Shown here piece after piece: positions 10,039 through 19,777 of a DNA stretch of 24,751 bases. The first letter of the stretch is position 1; each line of letters opens with the position of its first letter. Below the pieces are notes generated by a model. The model was not told the origin of the DNA and did not search any database. It saw only the letters and a program-made list of their open reading frames with translations. The position numbers and the translations under genes are program-made. Source of the stretch: Basidiobolus ranarum (lineage: Eukaryota; Basidiobolomycota; Basidiobolomycetes; Basidiobolales); contig JASJQH010000148.1 in assembly GCA_040143965.1 (NCBI GenBank), forward strand, positions 1 through 24,751, read 5' to 3'.

Positions 10039-13009
10039 ATGTTCAGTCACTTGAGGCATGGTGTTAATTCCTTGAGGATAAACACTCTTCTTCGAAATTC
10101 TGTCCAACATCGCGCAAATGTTACAAGGATTTCCCTATTACGTACTTATTCGTCTCTTACTCAGTCCGGAAAAAATGGGTTAGAAATGGGTCAAGGTGAA
10201 AAGTCTAATCACCCATTTCAATATGGTATTTTATGAGGGTTTCTATTTCGAATGATAAAGAGTAAAGTGAATATGACCTTTTTTCTCTTTAATTTCTAGT
10301 TGACCACCCTAGGAGAACCCACATGTGTGGAGACTTGGGAACTCACAATGAAGGAGATACTATAACTCTATGTGGTTGGGCACAAAATATTCGGTACGCT
10401 ATTGTTTGTAGAGCATACTTGTAATTATCTTATAGACTTAATATTGTCTCCTCAATTTTGAAGCAAGTTTTCGGATACTCTGGTATTTCTACCTATACGT
10501 GATATGTCTGGAACAGCTCAATTAGTTCTACGCGCCTCTACTCAAGAAGTAAACCCTCAACTCCAAGAAAAATTGACGGGTTTATCTTCGGAAAGTATTA
10601 TATGTGCTACAGGAGTAGTTAGAAAAAGACCTCTGGAAACTATCAACAAAGTATACATTTTATCTCCACTGAAATCCCTTTCATTTCTAACCTCTCCTTT
10701 CAATCTAACCTCTCTTCAATCCCAAATAGAAACTTAAAACGGGAGAAATAGAAGTGGAACTCATAGATATACAAATTCTTAATAAAGCAGACAATCTACC
10801 GTTCCTTCCATCGAACTCTAAACTCGTAAGCATTACGTTCTTTGGTGATTCCAAGAGAATTCATATTAAAGAATTTACTTTAGCCATCAGAGGAAGTTCG
10901 TTTGAAATACCGATATTTGGATCTCCGACGGGAAGCTTTACTTACCAACATTCAAAAAAGATCACAGGTCACTTGGTTAACTAGGGATTATCTTAATCAT
11001 CAAGGTTTGATATGATTATGTCTATGTAACGCTTGTCTAGTGGAGAGAATGACATCAACTTTAATTAGGATTTTTGGAAATCGAGACACCGATACTTTTC
11101 AAATCTACCCCTGAAGGTGCAAGGGAATTCTTGGTACCTACTCGAAACAAAGATATGTTCTACGCATTACCACAAAGTCCACAACAGGTGATTCCTTAGA
11201 AATGGCATCCCCCAGTCTCTTGGTATATTAACCCATGAAAAGTACAAACAATTATTGATAGCTAGCGGCGTTGACAAATATTTCCAGATCGCCCGTTGCT
11301 TTAGAGATGAAGATCTCAGAGCAGACAGACAGCCAGAATTTACTCAGGTACATTGAATAGGTGAATGAATGCAAATACCAAGGTACTTACCATCTAGTTG
11401 TAGATTGATATTGAGATGGCTTTCGTACAACCTCAGGATATCAAGAATCTAATCGAAGGTTTAGTTTGCACACTGTGGAATCACGTCGATGGTGTGGACT
11501 TGAAAGCCAAGCCAAATGCATTTCCACGCATCTCCTACTACGAAGCCATGTCTAAGGTGAATATTTATCTGCACTTGCACTGGTATTTGTACCACAAACT
11601 CAATCTTTATTTGACAGTATGGCTCTGATAAACCCGATACCAGATTTGCTATGGAGGTGAGTGGCTTAATATTCAGAATAACTGCTTAGACCTCTCTATT
11701 AATGCTTTTATTCACCTAAGATCAACGATGTGACTTCAAAGTTCGAAGATCACTTTAACAAGGAACACACCTTGATAGAGGCGATGGTTGTAAAGAACGG
11801 AACATCCTTGTTCAGCAGCAAAGAGGGCAAAGAAATCGAAAAGATGATGAAAACCTCAGATAATGTAACCCCCTTTCATTTTATTGTTGAAAAGTATATC
11901 TTAGTGACCAGTGAATTATAGGTGTGTAGCTTCGTTAGGATCGATAAAGACAATACTGAAAACTGGCTTGGTAAATCTTTCTTGAAGTCGGTTGTTTCAG
12001 AACAATCAGATCTTCAATTGCAGTTGCTGAATGAACTCCAAGCCTCGCCTAATGATGCGGTTATTCTGTGCAAACGCAAACGTGAATACACGGTAAGTTC
12101 TTCGCTTGCTTCAGGAAGTCAAATTTCTAATGCATGGTTTAGGGAGGTTCTACAGCCATGGGCAAGATACGTCTTCATTGTTCGAAACATCTACAAGACA
12201 AAGGTAGTTACAACACTTGACTGCTGTTTTTACACCCAACCTGAATCTAACCCTTTGTCAGGTGAATTGTGCATCGATCCCAATCAATATAACTTCTTGT
12301 GGGTTGAAGGGTTCCCACTGTTCACACCAACCAAGATCCCCGAAACTGGAGAAATTAAATATGAACCTACCCATCACCCATTTACTGCACCAGTTCCAGA
12401 AGATTTGAAATTTATCCAGGATCGTCCCGACTTGGTCAGTGTTATTGTTATTTGGGTTACGCGATGGAAGAGCGATGGAAGAGCGATGGAAAAGCTAAAT
12501 TCAATTCTTCAACTCTAAATTGATAGGTGAGAGGACAGCATTATGATCTTGTACTCAATGGAATGGAGATCGGTGGTGGATCCATTCGAGTCCATAACCC
12601 ACAACTTCAACAATACCTATTCGAAAATGTGTTCATGGTAAGCTTCAAGTTGGTTTGTTTGGTTTATCTCGAACTAACCTATCTTCGTACACTAGATGAA
12701 ATCCCATGAATCAGCTAGATTCAATCATCTTATCGAAGCACTGGGCTCGGGATGTCCTCCACATGGAGGCATTGCTCTAGGTTAGTGATTCCTTAACTGC
12801 TTTTATGGACATCAATAATTGACTTTTGCTTAGGACTGGATCGTCTTGTATCTATTCTTTGTAAAGCCCCTTCTATTAGGGACGTCATTGCCTTCCCTAA
12901 AACTTCCTCAGGAGCTGACTTACTAGCCGGAAGTCCTAGTGCTGTACCTGAGGCAACCCTGAAAGAGTATAGAATCATGGTTGACCCCGGCAACACGGGC
13001 AACAAATAG
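10039..13009 (+). CDS. MSD1: Aspartyl-tRNA synthetase, mitochondrial (bacterial type)
   Basis: Charges mitochondrial tRNA-Asp with aspartate. Sixteen exons: 10039-10225, 10300-10393, 10464-10650, 10730-10825, 10893-11004, 11069-11187, 11243-11347, 11404-11556, 11618-11656, 11721-11864, 11922-12092, 12143-12203, 12262-12434, 12527-12637, 12696-12780, 12834-13009; total 670 residues, near yeast Msd1. Residues 1-45 are Arg/Ser/Leu-rich without acids (matrix presequence). The OB-fold anticodon domain begins at RTHMCGDL. The class II core shows LEIETP and TPEGAREF, motif 2 [16 protein letters not shown] (from about residue 283), the bacterial GAD-type insertion between motifs 2 and 3, HHPFTAP, and motif 3 GGIALGLDRL. 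The insertion and HHPFTAP exclude the cytosolic eukaryotic AspRS and AsnRS. It converges on eL42 with only about 140 bases between stop codons. Confidence 0.96.
12461..12493 (+). repeat. 11-bp tandem repeat inside an AspRS intron
   Basis: Three head-to-tail copies of GCGATGGAAGA (the third ends AAAA) lie inside the 92-nt intron 12435-12526. This is the longest intron in the gene, and the repeat accounts for the extra length. Confidence 0.9.
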
Positions 13010-13150
13010 CATCAACATCCATAGCATTTATCCATAACATTGATTCTAATCTCGATTGAATAAATGATTGTGCATATATATAGGGAATGCAGTCTATATA
13101 TACATGTAGTGTGTGTACATACGAATGATTTTATTGTATATAACTCCAAA

Positions 13151-13721
13151 TTAGAAAACAAGAGCAGCTCCCTATATCAATTAAACATGCCATTAGATTG
13201 TGATAACATAAATCCACAAATACTCCATCCGAATTTACCTTGGTTTTCTTATCACCACCAAGTTCAAAGTGCTTACAACGCTTCAAAGAGAGTTGCATCT
13301 TGTACTTGCAAACAGTACATTCTAAACGAAGTACAACCTTTTTGGTAGTCTTGGCTTTCTTGTGGAAGACTGGCCTGGTTTGACCACCATAACCGGATTG
13401 TTTACGATCGTAACGACGTTTACCTACGTGGATTATGGTAAGAATGTGGGAATCTCTTTAGTGATATGCATAGAAGCGTAATTCAACCTTGAGCGAAGAG
13501 AGAAGCTTTGCCAGTCTTATATTGGGTGACCTTGTGTGGTGTATGCTTCTTGCAGGCTTTACCCTTGCAATAGGTATTTCTAGTCTTAGGAATGTTAACC
13601 TAAGTGAAGTATTGTTAGCATGTCTTGTGTTACTAATTCTTTAAACTATATATTGGTCGTAATGCTTTTGGTTGATGGATGGGTGAAAAAACGTTAGATG
13701 AGCTGATATGTAACATACCAT
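13151..13721 (-). CDS. RPL44: 60S ribosomal protein eL42 (L44/L36a)
   Basis: Large-subunit protein near the tRNA E site. Exons on the minus strand: 13719-13721 (ATG only), 13488-13599, 13239-13423, 13151-13171; total 106 residues, the family length. The sequence reads M then [41 protein letters not shown] and [11 protein letters not shown]. The four zinc-ligand cysteines of eL42 are present: C12, C17 and the pair in ECTVCK. The start codon stands alone before a 119-nt intron with a GTATGT donor, an arrangement common in fungal ribosomal-protein genes. The last exon encodes only GAALVF. Residue 56 is proline, the cycloheximide-sensitive form known from yeasts. No in-frame ATG is available in exon 2, which supports the ATG-only first exon. 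Confidence 0.93.
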
Positions 13722-14477
13722 TAGTGCTAATCGACAACCCGATAAAAGACGAAAGGAACTCTGGAGGCCATGAGGTTTGATCATATAATAAATTCTGATC
13801 GGGCTGTGATTGGTGCAGAATGATCAGACTGCGATCTCCTAGTGACACCCAAAATCGGATGTTGAATACTCATGGCTCTACTCGTTTGAAAGATAGAAAC
13901 AGTGAATATATATATCAGAGCGGAATGAAAGCATTTCGGAACCTCACGTGGTCATCGTCATTTTTAAGCCTATCTTTTGATCTCCAAGGCTTGTTGGTAA
14001 CACAGTGAATATCATATACCTTTTCCTATTGTCACTTCAAATAAAACCAACATAGTCGTGGTTATCTATCCTTATCTCCTTTATATCTATATATGGTGGG
14101 CAAGTCAAATTGACTCATTTGCATGCAGCTTTTTGACAGCTTGCTCCTTTGGATGGTCGTTCGATGGCATTGTTGACTAGTCTTGGTCATTTGTCTTGTA
14201 ATGAATGTTGTGGCACTCTTTACAATTACCTCAAGAAAGACTGCATCCAGTGTTATTCCACATTCTCTCATTCACACGGTTCGAATTGCTGCTTAATAGT
14301 AATTCCCCATACTGAAAATATATACGCGGGTGGATAATATATATAGCGATAAATTTATAGTAAAATCACTGTCCTCCCATCCAAAATTGGCCAATTTTAG
14401 CATAAACCACATAAATTGAAAATTCTGAATCCTTTATAAAATCTACTTTGTACGTTGTTGTAATTCCATTTTATATC
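13722..14477. other. Divergent promoter region eL42 / D2HGDH
   Basis: About 750 bases between two genes transcribed away from each other. Short open frames on both strands (for example 14062-14337) overlap one another and show no family features. A TATA-like box lies near the D2HGDH start. I saw no tRNA or other RNA gene. Confidence 0.6.
14435..14440 (+). promoter_or_regulatory. TATA-like box before D2HGDH
   Basis: TATAAA sits 38 bases upstream of the ATG, a plausible core promoter element with a short leader. The position is close for a TATA box, so the transcript start would have to lie very near the ATG. Confidence 0.35.
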
Positions 14478-16442
14478 ATGTTGGCTGCTCGTTCTCGTTT
14501 GGCTTTAAGGTTAGGAGCCGTTGTCCCTAGAGTTAGCAGGTTTGGTTCCGCTGCTGTAAGAGTGGGTAAATTCAACTTACCTTCTCTACCAGTTACTACC
14601 TTTGTAACTCGTCATGGTTATGCTACTGACGCCCAGGATAAAGTTGTACCATACACCGCAGATAAATTAACTTACATTAAGAGAGACCCAAACTTTAACC
14701 AGGTATGAGTTTTTCGAAAGCTTGAAACTTCTGTGTTTACTTTATTGTTAAACTACTTGTGGTTACGTAGATCACCGACGAGCACGTGACTTACCTGAAG
14801 TCCATTCTTTCACCTGGTTCACTCATTGTAGGTGAAAGTGATAGTGACAATGACTTACTTCCTTACAACACTGACTGGATGAATAAATATCGTGGTAAAG
14901 GACGACTCGTGGTCAGACCTAGAACTACCGAAGAAGTATCCAAAGTATTAGCATATTGTAACGAACAGAGGTATGTTACTTAGAGTTAGAATTCAATATA
15001 ACCCACTGAATCTAAGTATTCTATCCAATGTAGACTTGCTGTGGTCCCTCAAGGTGGAAACACCGGGTTGGTTGGTGGAGGAGTTCCCGTGTTTGATGAA
15101 ATCGTTCTTAGTACCAATTTATTAAACAAAGTAAGAAAATTCGACCCAGTTTCTGGATCACTCGTATGTGATGCTGGTTGCATTTTGGAGTCTTTAGAGA
15201 ACTATTTGGGTGACCGTGGTCATATTATGCCATTGGATTTGGGAGCTAAAGGAAGTTGTCACATTGGTGGAAATGTTGCTACCAATGCGGGTGGTTTAAG
15301 ATTACTTCGATATGGATCTTTGCACGGATCGGTTTTAGGATTGGAAGTTGTCTTACCTGATGGAACTGTTCTTGAAAATCTTTCTACCCTCCGAAAGGAT
15401 AATACCGGTTACGACTTGAAGCAACTTTTCATCGGCTCGGAAGGTACTTTGGGCATCATTACCGGTGTCTCCATCCTTACTCCCAAAAAGCCCAATGCGG
15501 TGAATGTGGCTCTAGTAGGCTTGAAGAGTTTCGAGCATGTTCAACAAGCTTTCCTTGGGGCCAGGGAGAATCTTTCAGAAATTTTGTCCGCATTTGAATG
15601 TTGGGATAAGTCAGCCTCCCGACTAGTTCAGTCCCATACACTTCAAAGTATGAAAAACCCACTCGAAGAAGAGCATCCATTCTATGTTCTTCTCGAGACC
15701 AGTGGGTCTAACAAGGAACATGACGACGAGGTAAGGACTGTAAAATCCAAGAAATTATTGAGAAATCGAATTCACATGTTAATTTTAAATTAGAAATTGA
15801 ACTCATATCTCGAGAAACTCATGGAAGACGGAATCATCGATGACGGAGTCATTGCACAAGATGCTACACAAGTATGATATTTAGAAGCGGCCTGTAACCA
15901 GTACAGAAATGCTAATATGGTTTACTCTATTCCAGATATTGAATCTATGGAGTCTTCGTGAATCCATTCCTGAGGCATGCAGCAAGTCTGGAGCAGTATA
16001 CAAATATGATATCTCGATGCCATTGCCAGTGTTCTACAAAATGGTGGAGGATGTAAGAGCCAGACTCAGTGAAGCAGGAGTTGTTGGTGAGGATAAGATG
16101 GTTACCGATGTCATTGGATATGGACATGTTGGTGATGGTAAATATACATTCAAACTTATTACTTCTGTACCTCATCTAAACTAAGCATGTGTAGGAAATC
16201 TGCATCTCAATGTTACCGCCAAGAAATATGATGCCGAGGTAACTAAATTGATTGAACCATACGTTTATGAATGGGCAGCCAAGTACAATGGATCCATTTC
16301 AGCAGAACATGGTTTAGGCTTGATGAAAGCACCCTACATCGGTTACTCAAAATCTAAACCCATGGTTGAGATGATGAAGAGAATCAAGACAGTCTTTGAT
16401 CCCAATGGCATTATGAACCCTTACAAATTTTTACCTCAATGA
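14478..16442 (+). CDS. DLD2: D-2-hydroxyglutarate/D-lactate dehydrogenase, mitochondrial
   Basis: FAD enzyme of the vanillyl-alcohol-oxidase superfamily that oxidises D-2-hydroxyglutarate (and often D-lactate) in the mitochondrion. Yeast Dld2 passes electrons to pyruvate; animal D2HGDH passes them to ETF. Exons: 14478-14702, 14771-14970, 15034-15730, 15794-15871, 15936-16137, 16195-16442; total 549 residues (yeast Dld2 is about 530). The first about 55 residues are Arg/Ala/Ser/Val-rich, a matrix presequence ending near RHGYATD. The FAD PCMH domain includes [27 protein letters not shown] and GSEGTLGI. The C-terminal FAD-oxidase domain has VYKYDIS, GHVGDGNLHLNV with the metal-ligand histidines, and the glutamate-histidine pair of SAEHGLG. 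The end, NPYKFLPQ, is typical of D2HGDH/Dld2 rather than cytochrome-linked Dld1. The start is the first ATG. Confidence 0.93.
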
Positions 16443-16503
16443 TAGCGTGTTTATAAAATTGTAATAAATCTGATTTGAATTATGACATGCTTGGACCACC
16501 ACC

Positions 16504-16518
16504 ATATATATATATATA
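16504..16518. repeat. AT dinucleotide run
   Basis: Fifteen bases of alternating A and T in the short spacer between D2HGDH and the pyrophosphatase gene. Confidence 0.9.
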
Positions 16519-16604
16519 CACCAATTGTATAAAATTTTTGATTCATTTAAGTTTGGATAGGTGTGTATATAATTGCAAGTGTTGACTATAGCAAGCCTAA
16601 GAAA

Positions 16605-18175
16605 ATGCTTCAATACACCAAGCTACTGTCCAGAAAAGCGAACGTTCGTTCCTTCTCAAGCTTCATACCTCTCTATACTTACCAAGCTCGTGTAATTGGT
16701 GCACCAAATTCGTCAGAGTACCGAGTTTATTGTGGTATGTATTGCAATTGGTATACTTCAAATGCCAAAATATACTTATTAACTAGTAACCACTTATGGA
16801 TTTGAATTAAAGAGAAAGACGGTCAAGTAATTTCCCCTTTTCACGATATCCCTTTGTTCGCAAATGAACAGAAGAAAACTTTTAACATGGTAGTAGAAAT
16901 ACCTAGATGGACCAATGCTAAACTAGAGGTAGAGTAACTATGAACAGTTTCAAAATAACCGGTGGTCGAATTGAACCATTTCATTCTCTTTGGTTATTCA
17001 AGAAATAAGAAGGATACGTTATTGAAGGTTTATTGTTATTAGATGTCTATTGGAAAGTCTTTTAACCCTATCAAACAAGACGTCAAAAAAGGGAATCTTC
17101 GCTTTGTTAGAAACTGTTTCCCTCATAAAGGATACATATGGAATTATGGTGCTTTACCTCAGGTTTGCCTTAAAAAAATAAGAGAAAATTTGTAACCCCA
17201 AGTAATCAATACTTCCTAGACTTGGGAAGATCCAACCCACATCCACGAAGAAACTAACGCTAAAGGAGACAACGATCCCCTCGACTTTCTCGAAATTGGT
17301 CAAAAAATCGCCTACACTGGGGAAGTTAAAGAGGTCAAGGTTTTGGGAGTAATGGCTTTACTAGATGAAGGTTTGTTAAATTTTACGAATGGAGAAGTCC
17401 CGAATTAACCAAGATTTGTATAGGTGAAACTGACTGGAAAGTTATTGGCATTGATGTTAAAGATCCTTTGGCTGATAAATGTCATAGTAAGCAAATATTG
17501 AATGCTACCTCTGCTCATTATACATTATGGCTAATTGGCAATGTTTAGATGTCGAGGATTTGAAGGAGCATTTCCCTGGTTTAATAGAAGCCACTCGTGA
17601 ATGGTTCCGTATTTACAAAATTCCAGATGGAAAAGCTGAAAATCAGTTTGCATTTGATGGAGAAGTTAAGAATAAGGTTAGAATTAAAGGTCACTGATAA
17701 TTACTTGAATTGATTCTGACAGGTTTTGTATTCCTAGGAATATGCTCTTGATGTTATCAAAGACACTCATCAAGCCTGGAAAAACCTGGTTAATGGAACC
17801 ATACCTGCCATCACTGGGACCCTCGATATATCTTTGTGAGTCTTTGTTGCTATCGATACTAAAAAATCGACTCTTTCTCACCTCTTTATTCATTACCAGG
17901 GCAAACACTACCCTTAACAACGATTCTACGTTGACCAGTGAGGATGATAGCTATAAAGCTATTCCCAAGGTGATAACAAGTTGCTTGCTATTAGTTGAGG
18001 TCATTTTCTTATTTCTTTATTATATATAAACACAGCATTCTCCCTTACCCGCCGAGCCGATCGACTCTTCAGGTAAGTTGAATTTATCTACAGATAGATT
18101 TTACTTGATTGTTCATTAGTTTGTTCTTTAGTGGATAAATGGTTCTTTATCACACGTTCTACCGATACTGTCTGA
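16605..18175 (+). CDS. PPA2: Inorganic pyrophosphatase, mitochondrial
   Basis: Family I soluble pyrophosphatase; hydrolyses PPi to two phosphates with Mg2+, pulling biosynthetic reactions forward. Exons: 16605-16734, 16813-16928, 17043-17162, 17220-17370, 17424-17486, 17549-17676, 17738-17835, 17900-17969, 18036-18072, 18132-18175; total 318 residues (yeast Ppa2 is 310, cytosolic Ipp1 is shorter). Residues 1 to about 25 ([20 protein letters not shown]) lack acids and form a basic/hydroxylated presequence absent from the cytosolic form. [21 protein letters not shown] and [13 protein letters not shown] follow. The active-site signature D-N-D-P-L-D is at residues 139-144, and DKWFF lies near the C terminus. 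The third exon begins after an unusually long 114-nt intron. It converges on the CaaX-protein gene with about 124 bases between stop codons. Confidence 0.94.
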
Positions 18176-18299
18176 GCCGTATAGTCGAACCGTTCATTTA
18201 TCCATCGCATACGCTTCTATCAAGCACATTTTTAAAATAATAAATTTGTTTGTAACCAATATGCCGTTCACTACTGATAACGACAACCATGGGGATTTA

Positions 18300-19283
18300 T
18301 TATAAGATTATGCAGCAGGTGCTATCCATCCTCTTGGAATTTTCTTTACAATCGAGGTCCTCTTTATCTGTTTGATGAGAATCCATCGTACATGCATTAG
18401 ATGTGAGACTTGCGAATTCCTATGTCACAGTTATTTGATTAGTAGAGAGATTGAAAAGATCAGTAAACCACTTACAATCGTTTCAGGAATATCGATGACT
18501 AGATTGTGGTATTTTGACTCCTTTAATGGCTCCTTTAAATGGACTATTTTTGAGTTCAGCTCGCTACCATTGTCCTTACCGGATAAATGGCTGTCATTAA
18601 CTCGTTTTTCTTGACTCTTGTTCGATCGTTTATCCAAAATAATGTCACACAAGTCACCATCGCTATGACCATCGAAATCAGTCACTGTTAATCGAAATTC
18701 GTCTGGTGACTGTTTGCTCTTAACACTACTTTCAGTAGGTGTATCTCCCAAGGTAGTATTTTGAGTTTGACCATACCAAAGATCAGCCAAAGCCAACTTT
18801 TCATTCTCCGAGATCTCATGGTTCATTTTCATCCGCTTGTAAACAGATGGGATTAGAATCTCATCGAAAGGGACACCTGATGCCTCGCTTTCAATGCGTT
18901 CACCTGGTTGGTTGGTTGAGTTCATATCAGATGAAGAGAAAATGGAGAATAACTCTTTTGAGGGTATATTGTAGCATTGGTTCTTTTCGCGTCTATCCAA
19001 CTCAGTGGAGGATCGAATTTTGTCCCGCTTTTGAAAAGGTAGTGGTATTCTTCGTTGGTTGGAGTTCGGTTCTAATAGCTGGACTTCGATTTCCTAAAAA
19101 TAAACCGTACGTGATTAAATCAATAGTCAATCCTCCTAGTAAAAGCTACTAAGAACCAACATTGGTGTGTAGTTTGTTGAAACGAATCTCGAATGCTGAA
19201 ATAGGGAATAATAGGGAACTATCAGCGAATGAAGTAGGCAAGGAACTCTCACTCTCGTCAACCATCAAGTGCTCTCTACCCAT
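18300..19283 (-). CDS. Unrecognised 286-residue protein ending in a CaaX box
   Basis: I do not recognise a family. Proposed exons on the minus strand: 19161-19283, 18476-19093, 18300-18419. All introns are phase 0 (67 and 56 nt); the second donor is GTAAGT, the first a weaker GTTGGT. The protein is mostly charged and low-complexity (Ser, Glu, Asp, Lys), probably disordered. The more ordered stretches are near residues 27-50 (PISAFEIRFNKL, EIEVQLLEP) and 130-155 (ISENEKLALADLWYGQ). The last residues are DSTCCIIL: CIIL is a canonical CaaX box, and leucine at X favours geranylgeranylation, with a second cysteine just before. This predicts a lipid-anchored peripheral membrane protein. Without the last intron the frame would end in a hydrophobic stretch and lose the CaaX, so the splice model matters. 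The start is the first ATG in frame; an upstream exon cannot be excluded. Confidence 0.62.
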
Positions 19284-19777
19284 CCTTTTGTTCCACAACC
19301 AAAAGTAGTACAAATCCAAATTCAAAGTGTAAATCAACCGATATTCTTAGATAAAGTAATATGGCAGCTTATAAACGATTGAGTTTCATCGTAATGTTGT
19401 TTCATCTAGTAACATGATCAAGGAAAGAGGTGGCGCATACGTACCTGAGCAGTATATCGATCAGATCAATGAAAACGAAACATTCGCCAATACTGGATTC
19501 AATACTGTAGTATAGAAGCAGATGTGTTTCGCTCTCATGAAGTTGGTTTCATAATACTTTGTGAATGGTGATGATGCACAAATGTCACTAATGATGTGTC
19601 TTTCAATTAATTCATTTTATTCATCTTTACTTTGCTACAGAAGTTCTTTGGATGACACGCATCCTTCTTGGAGAAAGATACTTTAAGCGAAGTAAGAAGA
19701 TGCTACGTGTAGGTATATACATGAGATTTCTTTACGTAAATTACGTTTCATGGAATGAAAGTGGACTGGTAATGGAC
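19284..19777. other. Intergenic between GUT2 and CaaX-protein gene
   Basis: About 490 bases between two minus-strand genes, holding the 3' end of GUT2 and the promoter of the CaaX-protein gene. Small open frames (for example around 19652) are shadows or random. No RNA gene is recognised. Confidence 0.6.

Noticed and set aside
10039-13009. Cytosolic AspRS or mitochondrial AsnRS
   Set aside because: The GAD-type insertion, HHPFTAP and the presequence point to bacterial-type mitochondrial AspRS.
13064-13348. Plus-strand 94-codon frame
   Set aside because: It is the antisense shadow of the eL42 3' exons, whose minus-strand reading matches the family residue for residue.
14062-14337. Overlapping open frames on both strands between eL42 and D2HGDH, and a GGTTCGAA resembling a tRNA T-loop at about 14279
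   Set aside because: The frames overlap antiparallel and lack motifs. No acceptor stem, D-arm or anticodon arm can be paired around the GGTTCGAA.
14478-16442. Cytochrome-linked D-lactate dehydrogenase (Dld1 type)
   Set aside because: The VYKYDIS motif and the NPYKFLPQ ending fit the D2HGDH/Dld2 branch, and there is no transmembrane segment after the presequence.
18372-19152. Plus-strand frames opposite the CaaX-protein gene
   Set aside because: The minus strand has coherent phase-0 exons with a GTAAGT donor; the plus-strand frames are broken and lack splice support.
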